From a virus: a stretch of DNA of 20,379 bases. The stretch lies in IMG/VR virus record IMGVR_UViG_3300002835_001390, positions 1-20,379 of that record; one strand, given 5' to 3'. Below the pieces are notes generated by a model. The model had not been told where the DNA came from. It saw only the letters and a program-made list of their open reading frames with translations, and did no database searches. The number at the start of each line of letters is the position of its first letter. The stretch's first letter is position 1. Shown piece after piece: positions 1 to 6,818 of this stretch. The translations under genes were made by a program, and so were the position numbers.

Positions 1-153
1 GCCAAGGTTGGATTCATCAATGGAGTTAAGCGCGTCGAATTAAAAGACCGTACACTCACAAAAGTTGATCGTAAAGCTCTACAGGCAGCATTCCCTGAAG
101 CCTACGAAGCAACATTGCGTACTACTGAATATACAGTACTAGACGCAGAATAA
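1..153 (+). CDS. C-terminal fragment of an unknown phage protein
   Basis: The frame is open from the first base of the window to a TAA at 151-153, giving the last 50 residues of a protein whose start lies outside. The visible part is mixed charged and hydrophobic, with a short basic stretch (KRVELKDRTLTKVDRK) and an acidic end (LDAE). I recognise no domain in so short a piece. It is followed directly by a hairpin and a new promoter, so it is the last gene of its transcript. Confidence 0.75.
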   Translation, partial: AKVGFINGVKRVELKDRTLTKVDRKALQAAFPEAYEATLRTTEYTVLDAE

Positions 154-163
154 TCTAAAAAGT

Positions 164-193
164 GGAGGACCCCTGCGACACCAGGGGTCTTCC
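164..193 (+). terminator. Hairpin, probable terminator
   Basis: Arms 164-175 and 182-193 pair over 12 bp with one G-U pair; the core GACCCCTG/CAGGGGTC is perfect and the loop is 6 nt. There is no U-tract behind it, so it may be a weak or factor-assisted terminator. It separates the first gene from the promoter at 205. Confidence 0.6.
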
Positions 194-204
194 GCTCGAT
201 TACC

Positions 205-213
205 TGATATAAT
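205..213 (+). promoter_or_regulatory. Extended -10 promoter (TGATATAAT)
   Basis: Perfect TGn-TATAAT with the -10 hexamer at 208-213 and no convincing -35. It has the recurrent CC-TGATATAAT-AGT form seen across the window and lies 31 bp before the start at 245, leaving room for a short leader with the ribosome site. Confidence 0.8.
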
Positions 214-244
214 AGTTCCATACACAATGACGGAAGGAACAAAC

Positions 245-424
245 ATGAGTTCACTACACAAGCTTAAAGTCGCAGACCTTGAAACTCTAGATCACCTACG
301 CGAGTGGGTTGATGAGAGACTACATGGTTCGGTCGTAGTCCTTGATGGCGATGAGGTAATCATTCGCACCGGAATGGGAATCGACCTTGGAAATTACCTT
401 TACCCACTAAACGAGGAGAAGTAA
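245..424 (+). CDS. Small unknown protein (59 aa)
   Basis: I chose the ATG at 245 because GACGGAAGGAAC lies just before it and matches the ribosome site used by most genes here. An in-frame ATG at 227 overlaps that ribosome site and is unlikely. The protein has an amphipathic N-terminal helix (LADLETL-DHLREWVDERL region) followed by a strand-rich half (SVVVLDGDEVIIRTG), so it is probably a small folded alpha/beta protein. No family is recognised. It is first in a two-gene unit with the next gene 1 nt away. Confidence 0.75.
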   Translation: MSSLHKLKVADLETLDHLREWVDERLHGSVVVLDGDEVIIRTGMGIDLGNYLYPLNEEK

Positions 425-425
425 T

Positions 426-572
426 ATGAACGATAAGAACTGGGAAGAGATCTACGAAGCTATCCTAAAGGATATTGTTGATGTAGTCGAAGGTACGTCA
501 TCTGAAAAGATAGAGTGTATCACTCAGATACTTGTAAGCAATGACTTTATGGAAAAGGTAGATCTTTCCTAA
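426..572 (+). CDS. Small acidic unknown protein (48 aa)
   Basis: The ATG at 426 follows the previous stop by 1 nt, and GAGGAGAAG at the end of the upstream gene provides a strong ribosome site. The product is short, acidic and predicted helical (EEIYEAILKDIVDVV). No known domain. It ends just before the next promoter at 579, so it is the last gene of a two-gene transcript starting at the 205 promoter. Confidence 0.7.
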   Translation: MNDKNWEEIYEAILKDIVDVVEGTSSEKIECITQILVSNDFMEKVDLS

Positions 573-578
573 TCTACC

Positions 579-587
579 TGATATAAT
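579..587 (+). promoter_or_regulatory. Extended -10 promoter (TGATATAAT)
   Basis: TATAAT at 582-587 with TG one base upstream, in the form CTACC-TGATATAAT-AGTACTA. It is 36 bp before the start of the gene at 624. No clear -35. Confidence 0.8.
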
Positions 588-623
588 AGTACTATACACA
601 CCCAAACGACGAAAGGACAAACA

Positions 624-1079
624 ATGTCAGACAAGGACAAGGTCATCGGAAAGTCTCTCTACATAGAGATGCGCAGTTCCGGTCAAACCTACCAAGTACT
701 CATCACACCGGACGGTGTAGGTGAAAACGGACGTGCCGTACCTCCTATGGTTTATCGACGTCAGATCTCTAAGATGACGCCACGACGTGCCTGGAAGGTT
801 TACTCGCTCGCTGCTCTCCCACTAAATGCTTTTGGTGGATACGACCAGGTTACAAAGGAACTTGCCACTATCGGGGCAGGACAACGCATGACGAACGTTG
901 CGAATATCTTTAAGCATCTTGACGGTTATGGCTACAAGGTGTACAAGCAACCCGTGGTTATTGAGGTATCACAGGCTGATCTTGAAGACATCCGCTACTC
1001 TAAGACTCCATATAAGATTCTAGGTCGCATAACCCGAGTTCGCAAGACTCTCGGATTCGGCGAACTGATCGCTGAATAA
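624..1079 (+). CDS. Unknown phage protein (151 aa) upstream of the AAA+ ATPase
   Basis: ATG at 624 follows AACGACGAAAGGACAAACA, the consensus ribosome site of this genome. The protein is basic and strand-rich in its N-terminal third (YIEMRSSGQTYQVLITPDG), with a central helical segment and a basic C-terminal region (GRITRVRKTLGFGELIAE). I recognise no family. It lies 39 nt upstream of the MoxR-like ATPase with no promoter or terminator between, so the two are probably co-transcribed and may work in the same process. Confidence 0.85.
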   Translation: MSDKDKVIGKSLYIEMRSSGQTYQVLITPDGVGENGRAVPPMVYRRQISKMTPRRAWKVYSLAALPLNAFGGYDQVTKELATIGAGQRMTNVANIFKHLDGYGYKVYKQPVVIEVSQADLEDIRYSKTPYKILGRITRVRKTLGFGELIAE

Positions 1080-1118
1080 GTACCACCCACACCCACAACG
1101 ACGAAAAGGACAAAATAA

Positions 1119-2135
1119 ATGACAACATCAGTTGAAACACCTACGACAGTTCTACAACATATAGATTCTATAGGTTCAGAACTTCCGTACAAGCTCAGTG
1201 ATCTCGTAGTTGAGACACTCATTCAATCATCAGTTAAAGAAGCCTCAGAACTTCTCGACTCAAAGGTTCTCGCTCAGGGTAAGGTTTTCAATCGACCTAC
1301 ACCCAAGAAGAAGGTAGTACCCGTGGTATCAGCAGACGCCTTAGTTGGCGATGATCACTTCCTTCGTCCTAATGGCGAAAAGTACTTCTCACGCAAGTGG
1401 GGTGAGCATGACGACGTCATGGTTCTCCGCAAGGCGCGTGAACAAATGCAGTTCATTCTTATGTACGGAGCTCCAGGTTGTGGCAAAACTGCACTCGCTG
1501 AAGCTGCGTTCGACACCATGCACACAATACTTGGTACCGGTGATACCGAACTATCAGATCTTATTGGTGGTTACGTACAGACTCCTTCCGGTGGGTTCAT
1601 CTGGGAAGATGGTCCTCTGCTAAAAGCTGCCGAACAAGGTGTGCCACTACTGATCGACGAAGTCGGTCTTATTGACCCTAAGGTTCTTGCAGGTGTCTAT
1701 GGTCTTATGGATGGTCGCCGTGAATACACAGTGACTGCTAATCCAGAGCGTGGAACTGTAAAAGCTAAAGATGGGTTCTATGTAATTGCAGCGACAAACC
1801 CAAACGCTCCTGGAGTTCGTCTATCAGAAGCATTGCTATCTCGCTTCACAGTTCAGGTTGAATTAACTACCGACTGGACACTTGCTAAAAAGCTTGGAGC
1901 ATCTGCACAAATTGTGACAGTTGCACAGAACATCAATCGTCGCCAGGCATCTGGTGAATGTGGTTGGTGCCCACAGATGCGTGAGCTACTTGCGTTCCGT
2001 GATCTATCTAAGACGTTCGGCACAAAGTTCGCTATTGAGAACTTAATCGCCTCTGCTCCGGAAATGGACCGCCCCGTCGTTGCGGACGTTCTGACCAGAG
2101 TGTATGGCGAAGAGTGTCGACCAGCCAAGATCTAA
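1119..2135 (+). CDS. MoxR/CobS-type AAA+ ATPase
   Basis: This 338-residue protein is an AAA+ ATPase of the MoxR/CobS class, which usually pairs with a von Willebrand A protein to remodel a target or insert a metal. Visible motifs are Walker A GAPGCGKT at residues 117-124, Walker B with D180-E181 (LLIDEV), sensor-1 N227 in AATNPN, and an arginine-finger candidate R242 in ALLSRF. About 85 residues precede the AAA+ core. The ATG at 1119 follows ACGACGAAAAGGACAAAATAA. The next long gene (2234) encodes the expected VWA partner. The resemblance to cobaltochelatase CobS is to the fold; no other cobalamin gene is visible, so a chaperone or remodelling role is likelier than cobalt insertion. Confidence 0.93.
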   Translation: MTTSVETPTTVLQHIDSIGSELPYKLSDLVVETLIQSSVKEASELLDSKVLAQGKVFNRPTPKKKVVPVVSADALVGDDHFLRPNGEKYFSRKWGEHDDVMVLRKAREQMQFILMYGAPGCGKTALAEAAFDTMHTILGTGDTELSDLIGGYVQTPSGGFIWEDGPLLKAAEQGVPLLIDEVGLIDPKVLAGVYGLMDGRREYTVTANPERGTVKAKDGFYVIAATNPNAPGVRLSEALLSRFTVQVELTTDWTLAKKLGASAQIVTVAQNINRRQASGECGWCPQMRELLAFRDLSKTFGTKFAIENLIASAPEMDRPVVADVLTRVYGEECRPAKI

Positions 2136-2153
2136 TCCCCTTGGCAAGAGGAC

Positions 2154-2181
2154 GAGCCCTGGGTATGGGTGCCCAGGGTTC
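2154..2181 (+). terminator. Hairpin terminator after the ATPase gene
   Basis: Arms 2154-2163 and 2172-2181 form a 10-bp stem (core CCCTGGG/CCCAGGG) with an 8-nt loop, followed by the pyrimidine-rich CTCCTTCCTCT. Further pairing of AGAGGA with TCCTTCCTCT is possible with bulges. It lies between the ATPase stop and the promoter at 2199. Confidence 0.65.
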
Positions 2182-2198
2182 TCCTTCCTCTATAAACC

Positions 2199-2207
2199 TG
2201 ATATAAT
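2199..2207 (+). promoter_or_regulatory. Extended -10 promoter (TGATATAAT)
   Basis: TATAAT at 2202-2207 in the form AACC-TGATATAAT-TAACCTA, one of the two commonest promoter forms in the window. It sits 26 bp before the start at 2234. Confidence 0.8.
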
Positions 2208-2233
2208 TAACCTAAATGACGGAAGGAAATAAA

Positions 2234-4036
2234 ATGGGACACATCAAGTTATCTGCCACTCGGGCAGAGCAGACTCCCGCTGAATGGTTGAGCGTTGGCG
2301 CTCAGCTCGGCGAACTAGTCAACACATGGGCAGGACGCTCAGACATCGTTGCGTACGTAGGACCAAACGCAGGAGCTGGCTCACCTGCATGCTTTAACCC
2401 ACCTCTAGCAGAGGTTGAGGTAAACGTTGACGTTGCCTTCGGCAAAGGAGTAACTCCAGAGTTTATCGGAGATATTCGCAATCGCACTACGCAGTTCGAT
2501 TACCCACGAGCAAGTGGTGCTATCCTACACGAGGCGCTTCATGCTCGCTACTCACGCTATGATCTTCTAAAAGCCCAAGCAGAACTTTCAAAGAATGAAC
2601 TTGCAGCACTCATGCTTCTCGAGGAAACACGTATCGAAGGTTGTGGTGTTCGTAACTTCCCAGCAAACCGAGTCTTCCTACGCGCCTGCGCGATGGACAT
2701 CATTCTTTCAGATATAAATGACAACACTGAAAAGATCAACACAAACTCAACACGCATGATTGCAAACCTTGCAGGTCTTGTCTGTGCACGAGTAGACGCC
2801 GGATCTCTTGACGTTGAAGACGTTGCCGAGGTTAAGGATATCATCCTAGACTTCTTCGGACTTGACGTCTACAATGAGCTACGTTCCATCTGGCTTGAGT
2901 TCCAGCAACATGAAAATCACTTCAACGCACAACCTCTCTATGAACTTGCACGCAAGTGGGAAGCACTCCTACTTCGTGTTATCGAGGAACGTGGCGAGAT
3001 TGAAAATGAAGCAGGTACTCCAGAAGGTATGTCAATTATTCTTGGTGAGCTAATCGAAGCCATGGAGGAAGCAGCAGAGATGATTGCTATCTCTGTTGGC
3101 GACGAAGCCCAGGACCAAGAACAAAAAGAAGAGTGGAAGGAAATTGCAGAGACTCGTACCAAAGTTGCAAAGCAACAGAAGGAACACGAAAAGACTGCAG
3201 AGGAAGTATTCGCAAAATCTACAACAGATCTCGAAGGTACAGGCACTGCATCACGTCTTCGTGAAGCACGCACACCTACTCCGCAGGAACGAGCTGCAGC
3301 AGTCAAGATTGCAACAATGCTCGAGCGTGCTAAGTATCGTGAACGCGATGCGAAGGAAGTTAACTCCATACTTCCTCCAGGACGTCTGCGTACTCGCGCG
3401 ATGGTTCAGGAAGCAGCGTATCGTGCTCAAGGTTCAATGCAACATGCACAACCATGGAAGCGTACAGTTCGCAAACACACGGATGACCCAACACTTAACG
3501 TTGCAGTTATGGTTGACATCTCCGGATCGATGGCAGACGCAATGCAGCCAATGGCAACTACTGCCTGGGCAATGTCAGAAGCAGTTCGACGTGTGCAAGG
3601 TCGTTGTGCAATGGTGTATTACGGAAACACAGTTTTCCCTACACTTAAGCCAGGACAACATCTCGATCAGGTTCACGTGTACTCAGCTCCGGATGGAACT
3701 GAAAAGTTCGATAAGGCATTCAAGGCAGTCGATGGTGCGCTAAATCTCATCAATGGAACTGGCGCTCGTCTACTTGTCGTGGTTAGCGATGGTTGCTACA
3801 ATTCTGATGAAATAGAAAAAGCGCAACATTGGGTTCGCGAATGCGAAAAAGCTGGAGTAGCAGTACTCTGGATTCCTTTCGCAAAAGCATATCACCTTGA
3901 TTACGTTCGCAACATTCTTAAGGGAACAGCAGCAGTGATGCTCCCTGAGGTAACAGATCCAGCAGACGCAGCAGTCCAAATCGGAAAAGCAGCCGCAGAC
4001 GCTCTGTCAAAGATTGGACAACGCAACGCAGCGTAA
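2234..4036 (+). CDS. VWA-domain protein with N-terminal HExxH metallopeptidase-like domain (CobT/DUF2201-like)
   Basis: This 600-residue protein is the likely partner of the AAA+ ATPase at 1119. The N-terminal part has a zinc-protease-like motif HEALH at residues 99-103 within AILHEALHARYSRYD, and a candidate third ligand in EETRIE near residue 131. Residues about 270-350 are highly charged and probably coiled coil. The C-terminal third is a VWA domain with the MIDAS motif DISGS starting at D428 and the later SDG aspartate D519. VWA proteins of this kind bind a partner through a bound metal ion. I start it at 2234 because GACGGAAGGAAATAAA precedes that ATG; the in-frame ATG at 2216 overlaps the ribosome site. 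Whether the zincin site is catalytic cannot be seen from sequence. Confidence 0.9.
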   Translation: MGHIKLSATRAEQTPAEWLSVGAQLGELVNTWAGRSDIVAYVGPNAGAGSPACFNPPLAEVEVNVDVAFGKGVTPEFIGDIRNRTTQFDYPRASGAILHEALHARYSRYDLLKAQAELSKNELAALMLLEETRIEGCGVRNFPANRVFLRACAMDIILSDINDNTEKINTNSTRMIANLAGLVCARVDAGSLDVEDVAEVKDIILDFFGLDVYNELRSIWLEFQQHENHFNAQPLYELARKWEALLLRVIEERGEIENEAGTPEGMSIILGELIEAMEEAAEMIAISVGDEAQDQEQKEEWKEIAETRTKVAKQQKEHEKTAEEVFAKSTTDLEGTGTASRLREARTPTPQERAAAVKIATMLERAKYRERDAKEVNSILPPGRLRTRAMVQEAAYRAQGSMQHAQPWKRTVRKHTDDPTLNVAVMVDISGSMADAMQPMATTAWAMSEAVRRVQGRCAMVYYGNTVFPTLKPGQHLDQVHVYSAPDGTEKFDKAFKAVDGALNLINGTGARLLVVVSDGCYNSDEIEKAQHWVRECEKAGVAVLWIPFAKAYHLDYVRNILKGTAAVMLPEVTDPADAAVQIGKAAADALSKIGQRNAA

Positions 4037-4046
4037 CGCATAGCCT

Positions 4047-4096
4047 CCGGTGTGGGTGAAAGATCCTTCCGTCAGATAGATTCTCACCTGCACCGG
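4047..4096 (+). terminator. Long hairpin after the VWA gene
   Basis: CCGGTG (4047-4052) pairs with CACCGG (4091-4096), and GGTGA (4055-4059) with TCACC (4084-4088) inside it, leaving a loop of about 24 nt. No U-tract follows. I see no promoter between it and the protease at 4139, so it may attenuate read-through or protect the upstream mRNA end. Confidence 0.45.
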
Positions 4097-4138
4097 TTAT
4101 CATTACAAACCAAACCACAAAGACGAAAAGAGAAAAAG

Positions 4139-5056
4139 ATGAAAACCAAAGTACTACTGATCGTTGCAGCATTAGGTCTTGCTCTCGTAGCAACACCTGC
4201 AAGTGCGGCAGCTGATAAAACTCTCGTAATTATCGACTCAGGTATTAACAAGAACCTGCCATGGGTTGTCAACGCAGTTATCGAAGAAGCATGCTTCATC
4301 GAGTTCGGCAAGTGTCCAAATGGACTTGCAACAATGACAGGTCCAGGTGCAGCTCACCTAGACCCATCACTTGTTAAGGACAGAGCGCTCAGCCACGGAA
4401 CGCAGATGGCTTCGGTTGCGGTAGCTACTAATCCAAACGTCAAGATTGTGTTCGTACGCATCGTAGGTATGTCAGCCAAGGGTTTCGCAAACACATACAC
4501 AACTAAAGCTCTAGCTCAGGCAATGACATGGGTTAATGAAAACGCGGCACGGTTAAATGTCGGTGCGGTATCCGTATCACTTGGTCGAGTCTACAGCGAG
4601 GCATCATGCCCAGTTGCGGCAGAACCTAGCCTGCAGCCTACTATTAAAAGCCTAGCGGCAGCAAACATTCCTACTGTAATCGCAGCGGGTAACAACTCGG
4701 ATAAGGTCAAGGTTAACTACCCAGCCTGTATACCGGACGCAATAGCGGTAGGCGCAACGGACAACAGATACACCGTCAAGAATATTGTCGGCTGGGTTTA
4801 CCCCGTCATGCACAACTCGAACGGCGGGCCTGACCTAGATATATATGCGCACGGTCGATTCAACACGTCGGACGTAACCGGCAAGGTTGCGGTTAGCCTA
4901 GGTACCTCCAACGCTAACACAGCGGTGGCAACCAGACTAGCTCAGTCCCTCTCTGTAGGCGGAACGCTTGCGGACACCATGGCTAAGGTTCAGGCATCAT
5001 TCCAAAATGCGTACCGAACTGCGGCTGAACCACTTAAATTCTTCTTCCAAACCTGA
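4139..5056 (+). CDS. Secreted subtilisin-like serine protease (S8 family)
   Basis: This 305-residue protein has a classic signal peptide: MKTK, a hydrophobic run (VLLIVAALGLALVATP) and an ASA cleavage region near residue 23. The mature part is a compact subtilase: D33 in VIIDSGIN, H86 in SHGTQMASV, oxyanion N185 in AAGNN and S257 in GTSNANTAVA. All triad positions are present, so it is probably active. No long pro-domain is seen; the catalytic Asp follows the signal peptide almost directly. The ATG at 4139 follows AAGACGAAAAGAGAAAAAG. The preceding hairpin without a new promoter suggests read-through from the VWA gene. In a phage, an exported protease could act on the cell surface, on virion proteins or outside the host; which one is not visible. 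Confidence 0.92.
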   Translation: MKTKVLLIVAALGLALVATPASAAADKTLVIIDSGINKNLPWVVNAVIEEACFIEFGKCPNGLATMTGPGAAHLDPSLVKDRALSHGTQMASVAVATNPNVKIVFVRIVGMSAKGFANTYTTKALAQAMTWVNENAARLNVGAVSVSLGRVYSEASCPVAAEPSLQPTIKSLAAANIPTVIAAGNNSDKVKVNYPACIPDAIAVGATDNRYTVKNIVGWVYPVMHNSNGGPDLDIYAHGRFNTSDVTGKVAVSLGTSNANTAVATRLAQSLSVGGTLADTMAKVQASFQNAYRTAAEPLKFFFQT

Positions 5057-5062
5057 TATAAT
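5054..5062 (+). promoter_or_regulatory. Extended -10 promoter overlapping the protease stop codon
   Basis: TATAAT at 5057-5062. The TGA of the extended -10 (5054-5056) is itself the stop codon of the subtilase gene. It drives the gene at 5087, which has the ribosome site ACGACGAAGGGACAACC. Confidence 0.8.
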
Positions 5063-5086
5063 AGTATCAACGACGAAGGGACAACC

Positions 5087-5239
5087 ATGCAAACCAAACA
5101 GCGTTCGTATGTACGCAAGGGCGATGACGTCTTTTGCGCAACCGAGGACCAACACGATTACATCCACGAGTTTGTAGAAGACTCAAAGCTTGGCGACTGG
5201 TATCAGTGCCGCCACTGCGATGCGTTTCAGGTAGGCTAA
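5087..5239 (+). CDS. Small CxxC protein (50 aa)
   Basis: ATG at 5087 follows AACGACGAAGGGACAACC. The product ends with a CRHC pair, and has an earlier cysteine (VFCATEDQH) and several histidines (HDYIHE), consistent with a single small zinc site. No family is recognised. The stop TAA at 5237-5239 is followed 1 nt later by the GTG of the next gene, so the two are translationally linked. Confidence 0.75.
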   Translation: MQTKQRSYVRKGDDVFCATEDQHDYIHEFVEDSKLGDWYQCRHCDAFQVG

Positions 5240-5240
5240 C

Positions 5241-5474
5241 GTGAATACCTACTACGTAGCCCACGAGGGCATGGATACATTCTTTACGATGAACGACACC
5301 GGTTACATCTTCTCATCCGCAGACGCGGATGAGGAGATTAACGATGACCTTGAAAATGGATACTGCCGTGATGCCTGTGAGCGAATCGGTTATGAGATCA
5401 CCCCAGGTCTTGCAAAGATGTTCTACGAACTTGCAAAAAGTTACTGGGAACACGAGAGGTCTGTAAACAAATAA
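5241..5474 (+). CDS. Small acidic unknown protein (77 aa), GTG start
   Basis: The GTG at 5241 comes 1 nt after the upstream stop; a weak ribosome site (AGGTAGG) lies inside the upstream gene. The product is acidic in the middle (SADADEEINDDLENG) with an aromatic N-terminus and a helical C-terminus (LAKMFYELAKSYWEHER). I recognise no domain. It is the second gene of the unit from the 5054 promoter. Confidence 0.75.
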   Translation: MNTYYVAHEGMDTFFTMNDTGYIFSSADADEEINDDLENGYCRDACERIGYEITPGLAKMFYELAKSYWEHERSVNK

Positions 5475-5487
5475 ATCCGGAAGGTCG

Positions 5488-5516
5488 TGTACTCTATAAT
5501 AGAACTATGTTATAAT
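5488..5516 (+). promoter_or_regulatory. Promoter with TGTACT at -35 and TGTTATAAT extended -10
   Basis: TGTACT at 5488-5493 lies exactly 17 bp before TATAAT at 5511-5516, which has the extended TG. A second TATAAT (5495-5500) sits 16 bp upstream of the first and could be an alternative -10. It drives the HTH/zinc protein at 5545. Confidence 0.75.
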
Positions 5517-5544
5517 AGTACTAACAACGACGGAAGGATTGGAA

Positions 5545-5844
5545 ATGAGTACAAACGTCTGGTTAAAGGAGACCCAAGGGTTCTCCCTAGAGACAGCGGT
5601 AAACACCGGTTCCGAGTGGACCAACGCCGAGGTACGTAAGCTTGAAGTTATGAAGACATCCGGTAAATCCATTAAGGACATCTCTAAAGCTTTAGGTCGC
5701 TCGTATTACTCTGTAGCCACCAAGCTCATCAACATCGGCTTTGTAAATCACCACAAAAAGTCCAACGAACTCGTTCGACCTATCATCTCAATCTGCGGTA
5801 ACTGTTTCACAACACCATCGAAGTCGGGGGTCTGCCTCTGCTGA
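5545..5844 (+). CDS. Helix-turn-helix protein with C-terminal zinc-type cysteines (99 aa)
   Basis: Residues about 25-66 form a SANT/MYB-like or simple HTH unit: EWTNAEVRKLEVMKTSGKS, then ISKALGRSYYSVATKL as turn and recognition helix. The C-terminus carries C84-x2-C87 and C97-x-C99, a possible zinc knuckle ending on the last residue. This suggests a small DNA-binding regulator. The ATG at 5545 is preceded by ACGACGGAAGGATTGGAA; a TTG six bases earlier lies inside that ribosome site. It is a single-gene unit between its own promoter and a hairpin. Confidence 0.8.
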   Translation: MSTNVWLKETQGFSLETAVNTGSEWTNAEVRKLEVMKTSGKSIKDISKALGRSYYSVATKLINIGFVNHHKKSNELVRPIISICGNCFTTPSKSGVCLC

Positions 5845-5848
5845 GGCA
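5833..5848 (+). terminator. Short hairpin overlapping the stop codon
   Basis: TGCCTC/GAGGCA form a perfect 6-bp stem with a TGCT loop that contains the first bases of the TGA stop. GGG upstream and CCC downstream can extend it across a bulge. Downstream is CTGTACTTCTTCCCC, a poor U-tract shared with the next promoter's -35. Confidence 0.45.
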
Positions 5849-5851
5849 CCC

Positions 5852-5880
5852 TGTACTTCTTCCCCACAACCTGTTATAAT
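5852..5880 (+). promoter_or_regulatory. Promoter with TGTACT at -35 and TGTTATAAT extended -10
   Basis: TGTACT at 5852-5857, a 17-bp spacer, then TATAAT at 5875-5880 with TG at 5872-5873. It begins within a few bases of the preceding hairpin and drives the three genes from 5911. Confidence 0.8.
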
Positions 5881-5910
5881 TAAACCATACCAACGACGGA
5901 AGGAAAGAAA

Positions 5911-6096
5911 ATGACATACGAAAAAGACCACGTAGTCTACGAGACAAAGTTTACACTTGAAAGTCTCATCGAAATTGCTGACTACCTAAACGATGAAGAA
6001 AATGCTACGTTTACAAAAGAAGAGGTCGACCGGTTAAACGACGAACTCAATGACGCAGTTCAACAGACAATTGAAGACTTTCTAAACCACCGATAA
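5911..6096 (+). CDS. Small acidic helical protein (61 aa)
   Basis: ATG at 5911 follows CCAACGACGGAAGGAAAGAAA. The product is rich in Asp, Glu and Asn, and the second half is probably one long helix (TKEEVDRLNDELNDAVQQTIEDFLNHR). No known domain. It begins with MTYE, as does the next gene, although the rest is not alike. It is first of three genes from the 5852 promoter. Confidence 0.78.
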   Translation: MTYEKDHVVYETKFTLESLIEIADYLNDEENATFTKEEVDRLNDELNDAVQQTIEDFLNHR

Positions 6097-6110
6097 GCAT
6101 TGGAGCTAGC

Positions 6111-6353
6111 ATGACATACGAAGGTACAATGATGGGATCCGGCATCTATTCCGAGGAAGTTACCCTTGGCGTTGAATGCCACAACGAGGAGTGCGGTCAC
6201 TACTGGGATGCGGACGTTGCGACAGACGACTGGGGAAACATCGACTATGCGGTAACCTGCCCCGAGTGTCTACACGAATTTCGCTTCGTAAAGGAAGCCG
6301 ATGAGATTGAAACTGATAATGAACCCGATCGGATGTGGGATGACGAGGTATGA
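6111..6353 (+). CDS. Small zinc-ribbon-like protein (80 aa)
   Basis: The ATG at 6111 follows CATTGGAGCTAGC, a different ribosome site from the usual ACGACGAAAGGA. Two cysteine pairs, CHNEEC and CPEC, are separated by about 25 residues containing strand-forming sequence, the pattern of a zinc ribbon. The C-terminal third is acidic (EADEIETDNEP). A role in binding nucleic acid or protein is plausible but unproven. Confidence 0.78.
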   Translation: MTYEGTMMGSGIYSEEVTLGVECHNEECGHYWDADVATDDWGNIDYAVTCPECLHEFRFVKEADEIETDNEPDRMWDDEV

Positions 6354-6376
6354 TAGTGCCAACCGAAGGAGTTATC

Positions 6377-6583
6377 ATGGAGTCCACTGTTCTAGAGAAC
6401 GAAGAAGCTACCGAAACTAACGAAGCCTGGGTATCGTGCGATACCTGCCGCGTAGCGCGAGCTACCTGGAAGGTAGTCGGTAACATCGGCGGAGAACTCT
6501 TCTTCTGCGGTCACCACAAAAACAAGATGGAAGCCAGCCTCACAAGGTGGGCAAAAGAATTTATCGACCTGGGTGTACTTTAA
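6377..6583 (+). CDS. DUF7455-like zinc-finger protein (68 aa)
   Basis: The protein has CDTC near residue 21, then ARATWKVV, GGELFFCGHH and a helical tail. The pairing of a CxxC with a later GGEL-FCxHH motif is typical of the small DUF7455 proteins common in actinobacteria and their phages. Function is unknown; two cysteines, a third cysteine and histidines probably hold one zinc. I start it at 6377 because GAAGGAG lies 7 nt upstream; an in-frame ATG at 6350 overlaps the previous stop as ATGA and is a possible alternative. Confidence 0.8.
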   Translation: MESTVLENEEATETNEAWVSCDTCRVARATWKVVGNIGGELFFCGHHKNKMEASLTRWAKEFIDLGVL

Positions 6584-6602
6584 TACCTGAACCTGTTATA
6601 AT
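6574..6602 (+). promoter_or_regulatory. Promoter with TGTACT at -35 and TGTTATAAT extended -10
   Basis: TGTACT at 6574-6579 lies inside the last codons of the upstream gene, with 17 bp to TATAAT at 6597-6602 (TG at 6594-6595). It drives the overlapping genes 6636-7358. Confidence 0.8.
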
Positions 6603-6635
6603 TAAACTAACGACACAACGACGGAAGGAAATAAA

Positions 6636-6818
6636 ATGTCAGTTATAGTTAGAGACGGAAACGCCTTTGCAATCATGGGTGTAGGACGCAGAGAGCTTAT
6701 TAACACCGGACGCGAAAACGAAGTTGACCAGTTCATTGAAGAGATGACAAGTGGAGACTACGATAATCTTCTTCGTACCTTCTTCACATGGTTTCCAGAT
6801 GCGGCGGTAGCAGGATGA
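6636..6818 (+). CDS. Small unknown protein (60 aa)
   Basis: ATG at 6636 follows ACAACGACGGAAGGAAATAAA. It starts with a strand pair (SVIVRDGNAFAIMGVG) and continues into an acidic helix and an aromatic end (LLRTFFTWFPDAAVAG). No recognised domain. Its TGA overlaps the next start as ATGA, so it is translationally coupled to the DUF3846 gene. Confidence 0.78.
   Translation: MSVIVRDGNAFAIMGVGRRELINTGRENEVDQFIEEMTSGDYDNLLRTFFTWFPDAAVAG

Noticed and set aside
227-244. Upstream in-frame ATG starts at 227, 2216 and 12443
   Set aside because: Each ATG lies within the ATGACGRAAGGA ribosome site itself; the following ATG at the normal spacing is the better start.
2938-3369. Minus-strand frame of 143 codons opposite the VWA gene
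   Set aside because: Serine-rich shadow of the real coding strand, without promoter or ribosome site.
3084-3743. Long alternative frame (219 codons) inside the VWA gene
   Set aside because: The overlapping frame has the domain motifs and normal composition; this one is a Gln/Ser/His-rich low-complexity product typical of a shifted frame.
1119-4036. Cobalamin biosynthesis (CobS/CobT) as the role of the ATPase and VWA pair
   Set aside because: No CobN or other cobalamin gene is present, and the HEALH domain is not a cobaltochelatase feature; only the general ATPase-VWA architecture is shared.
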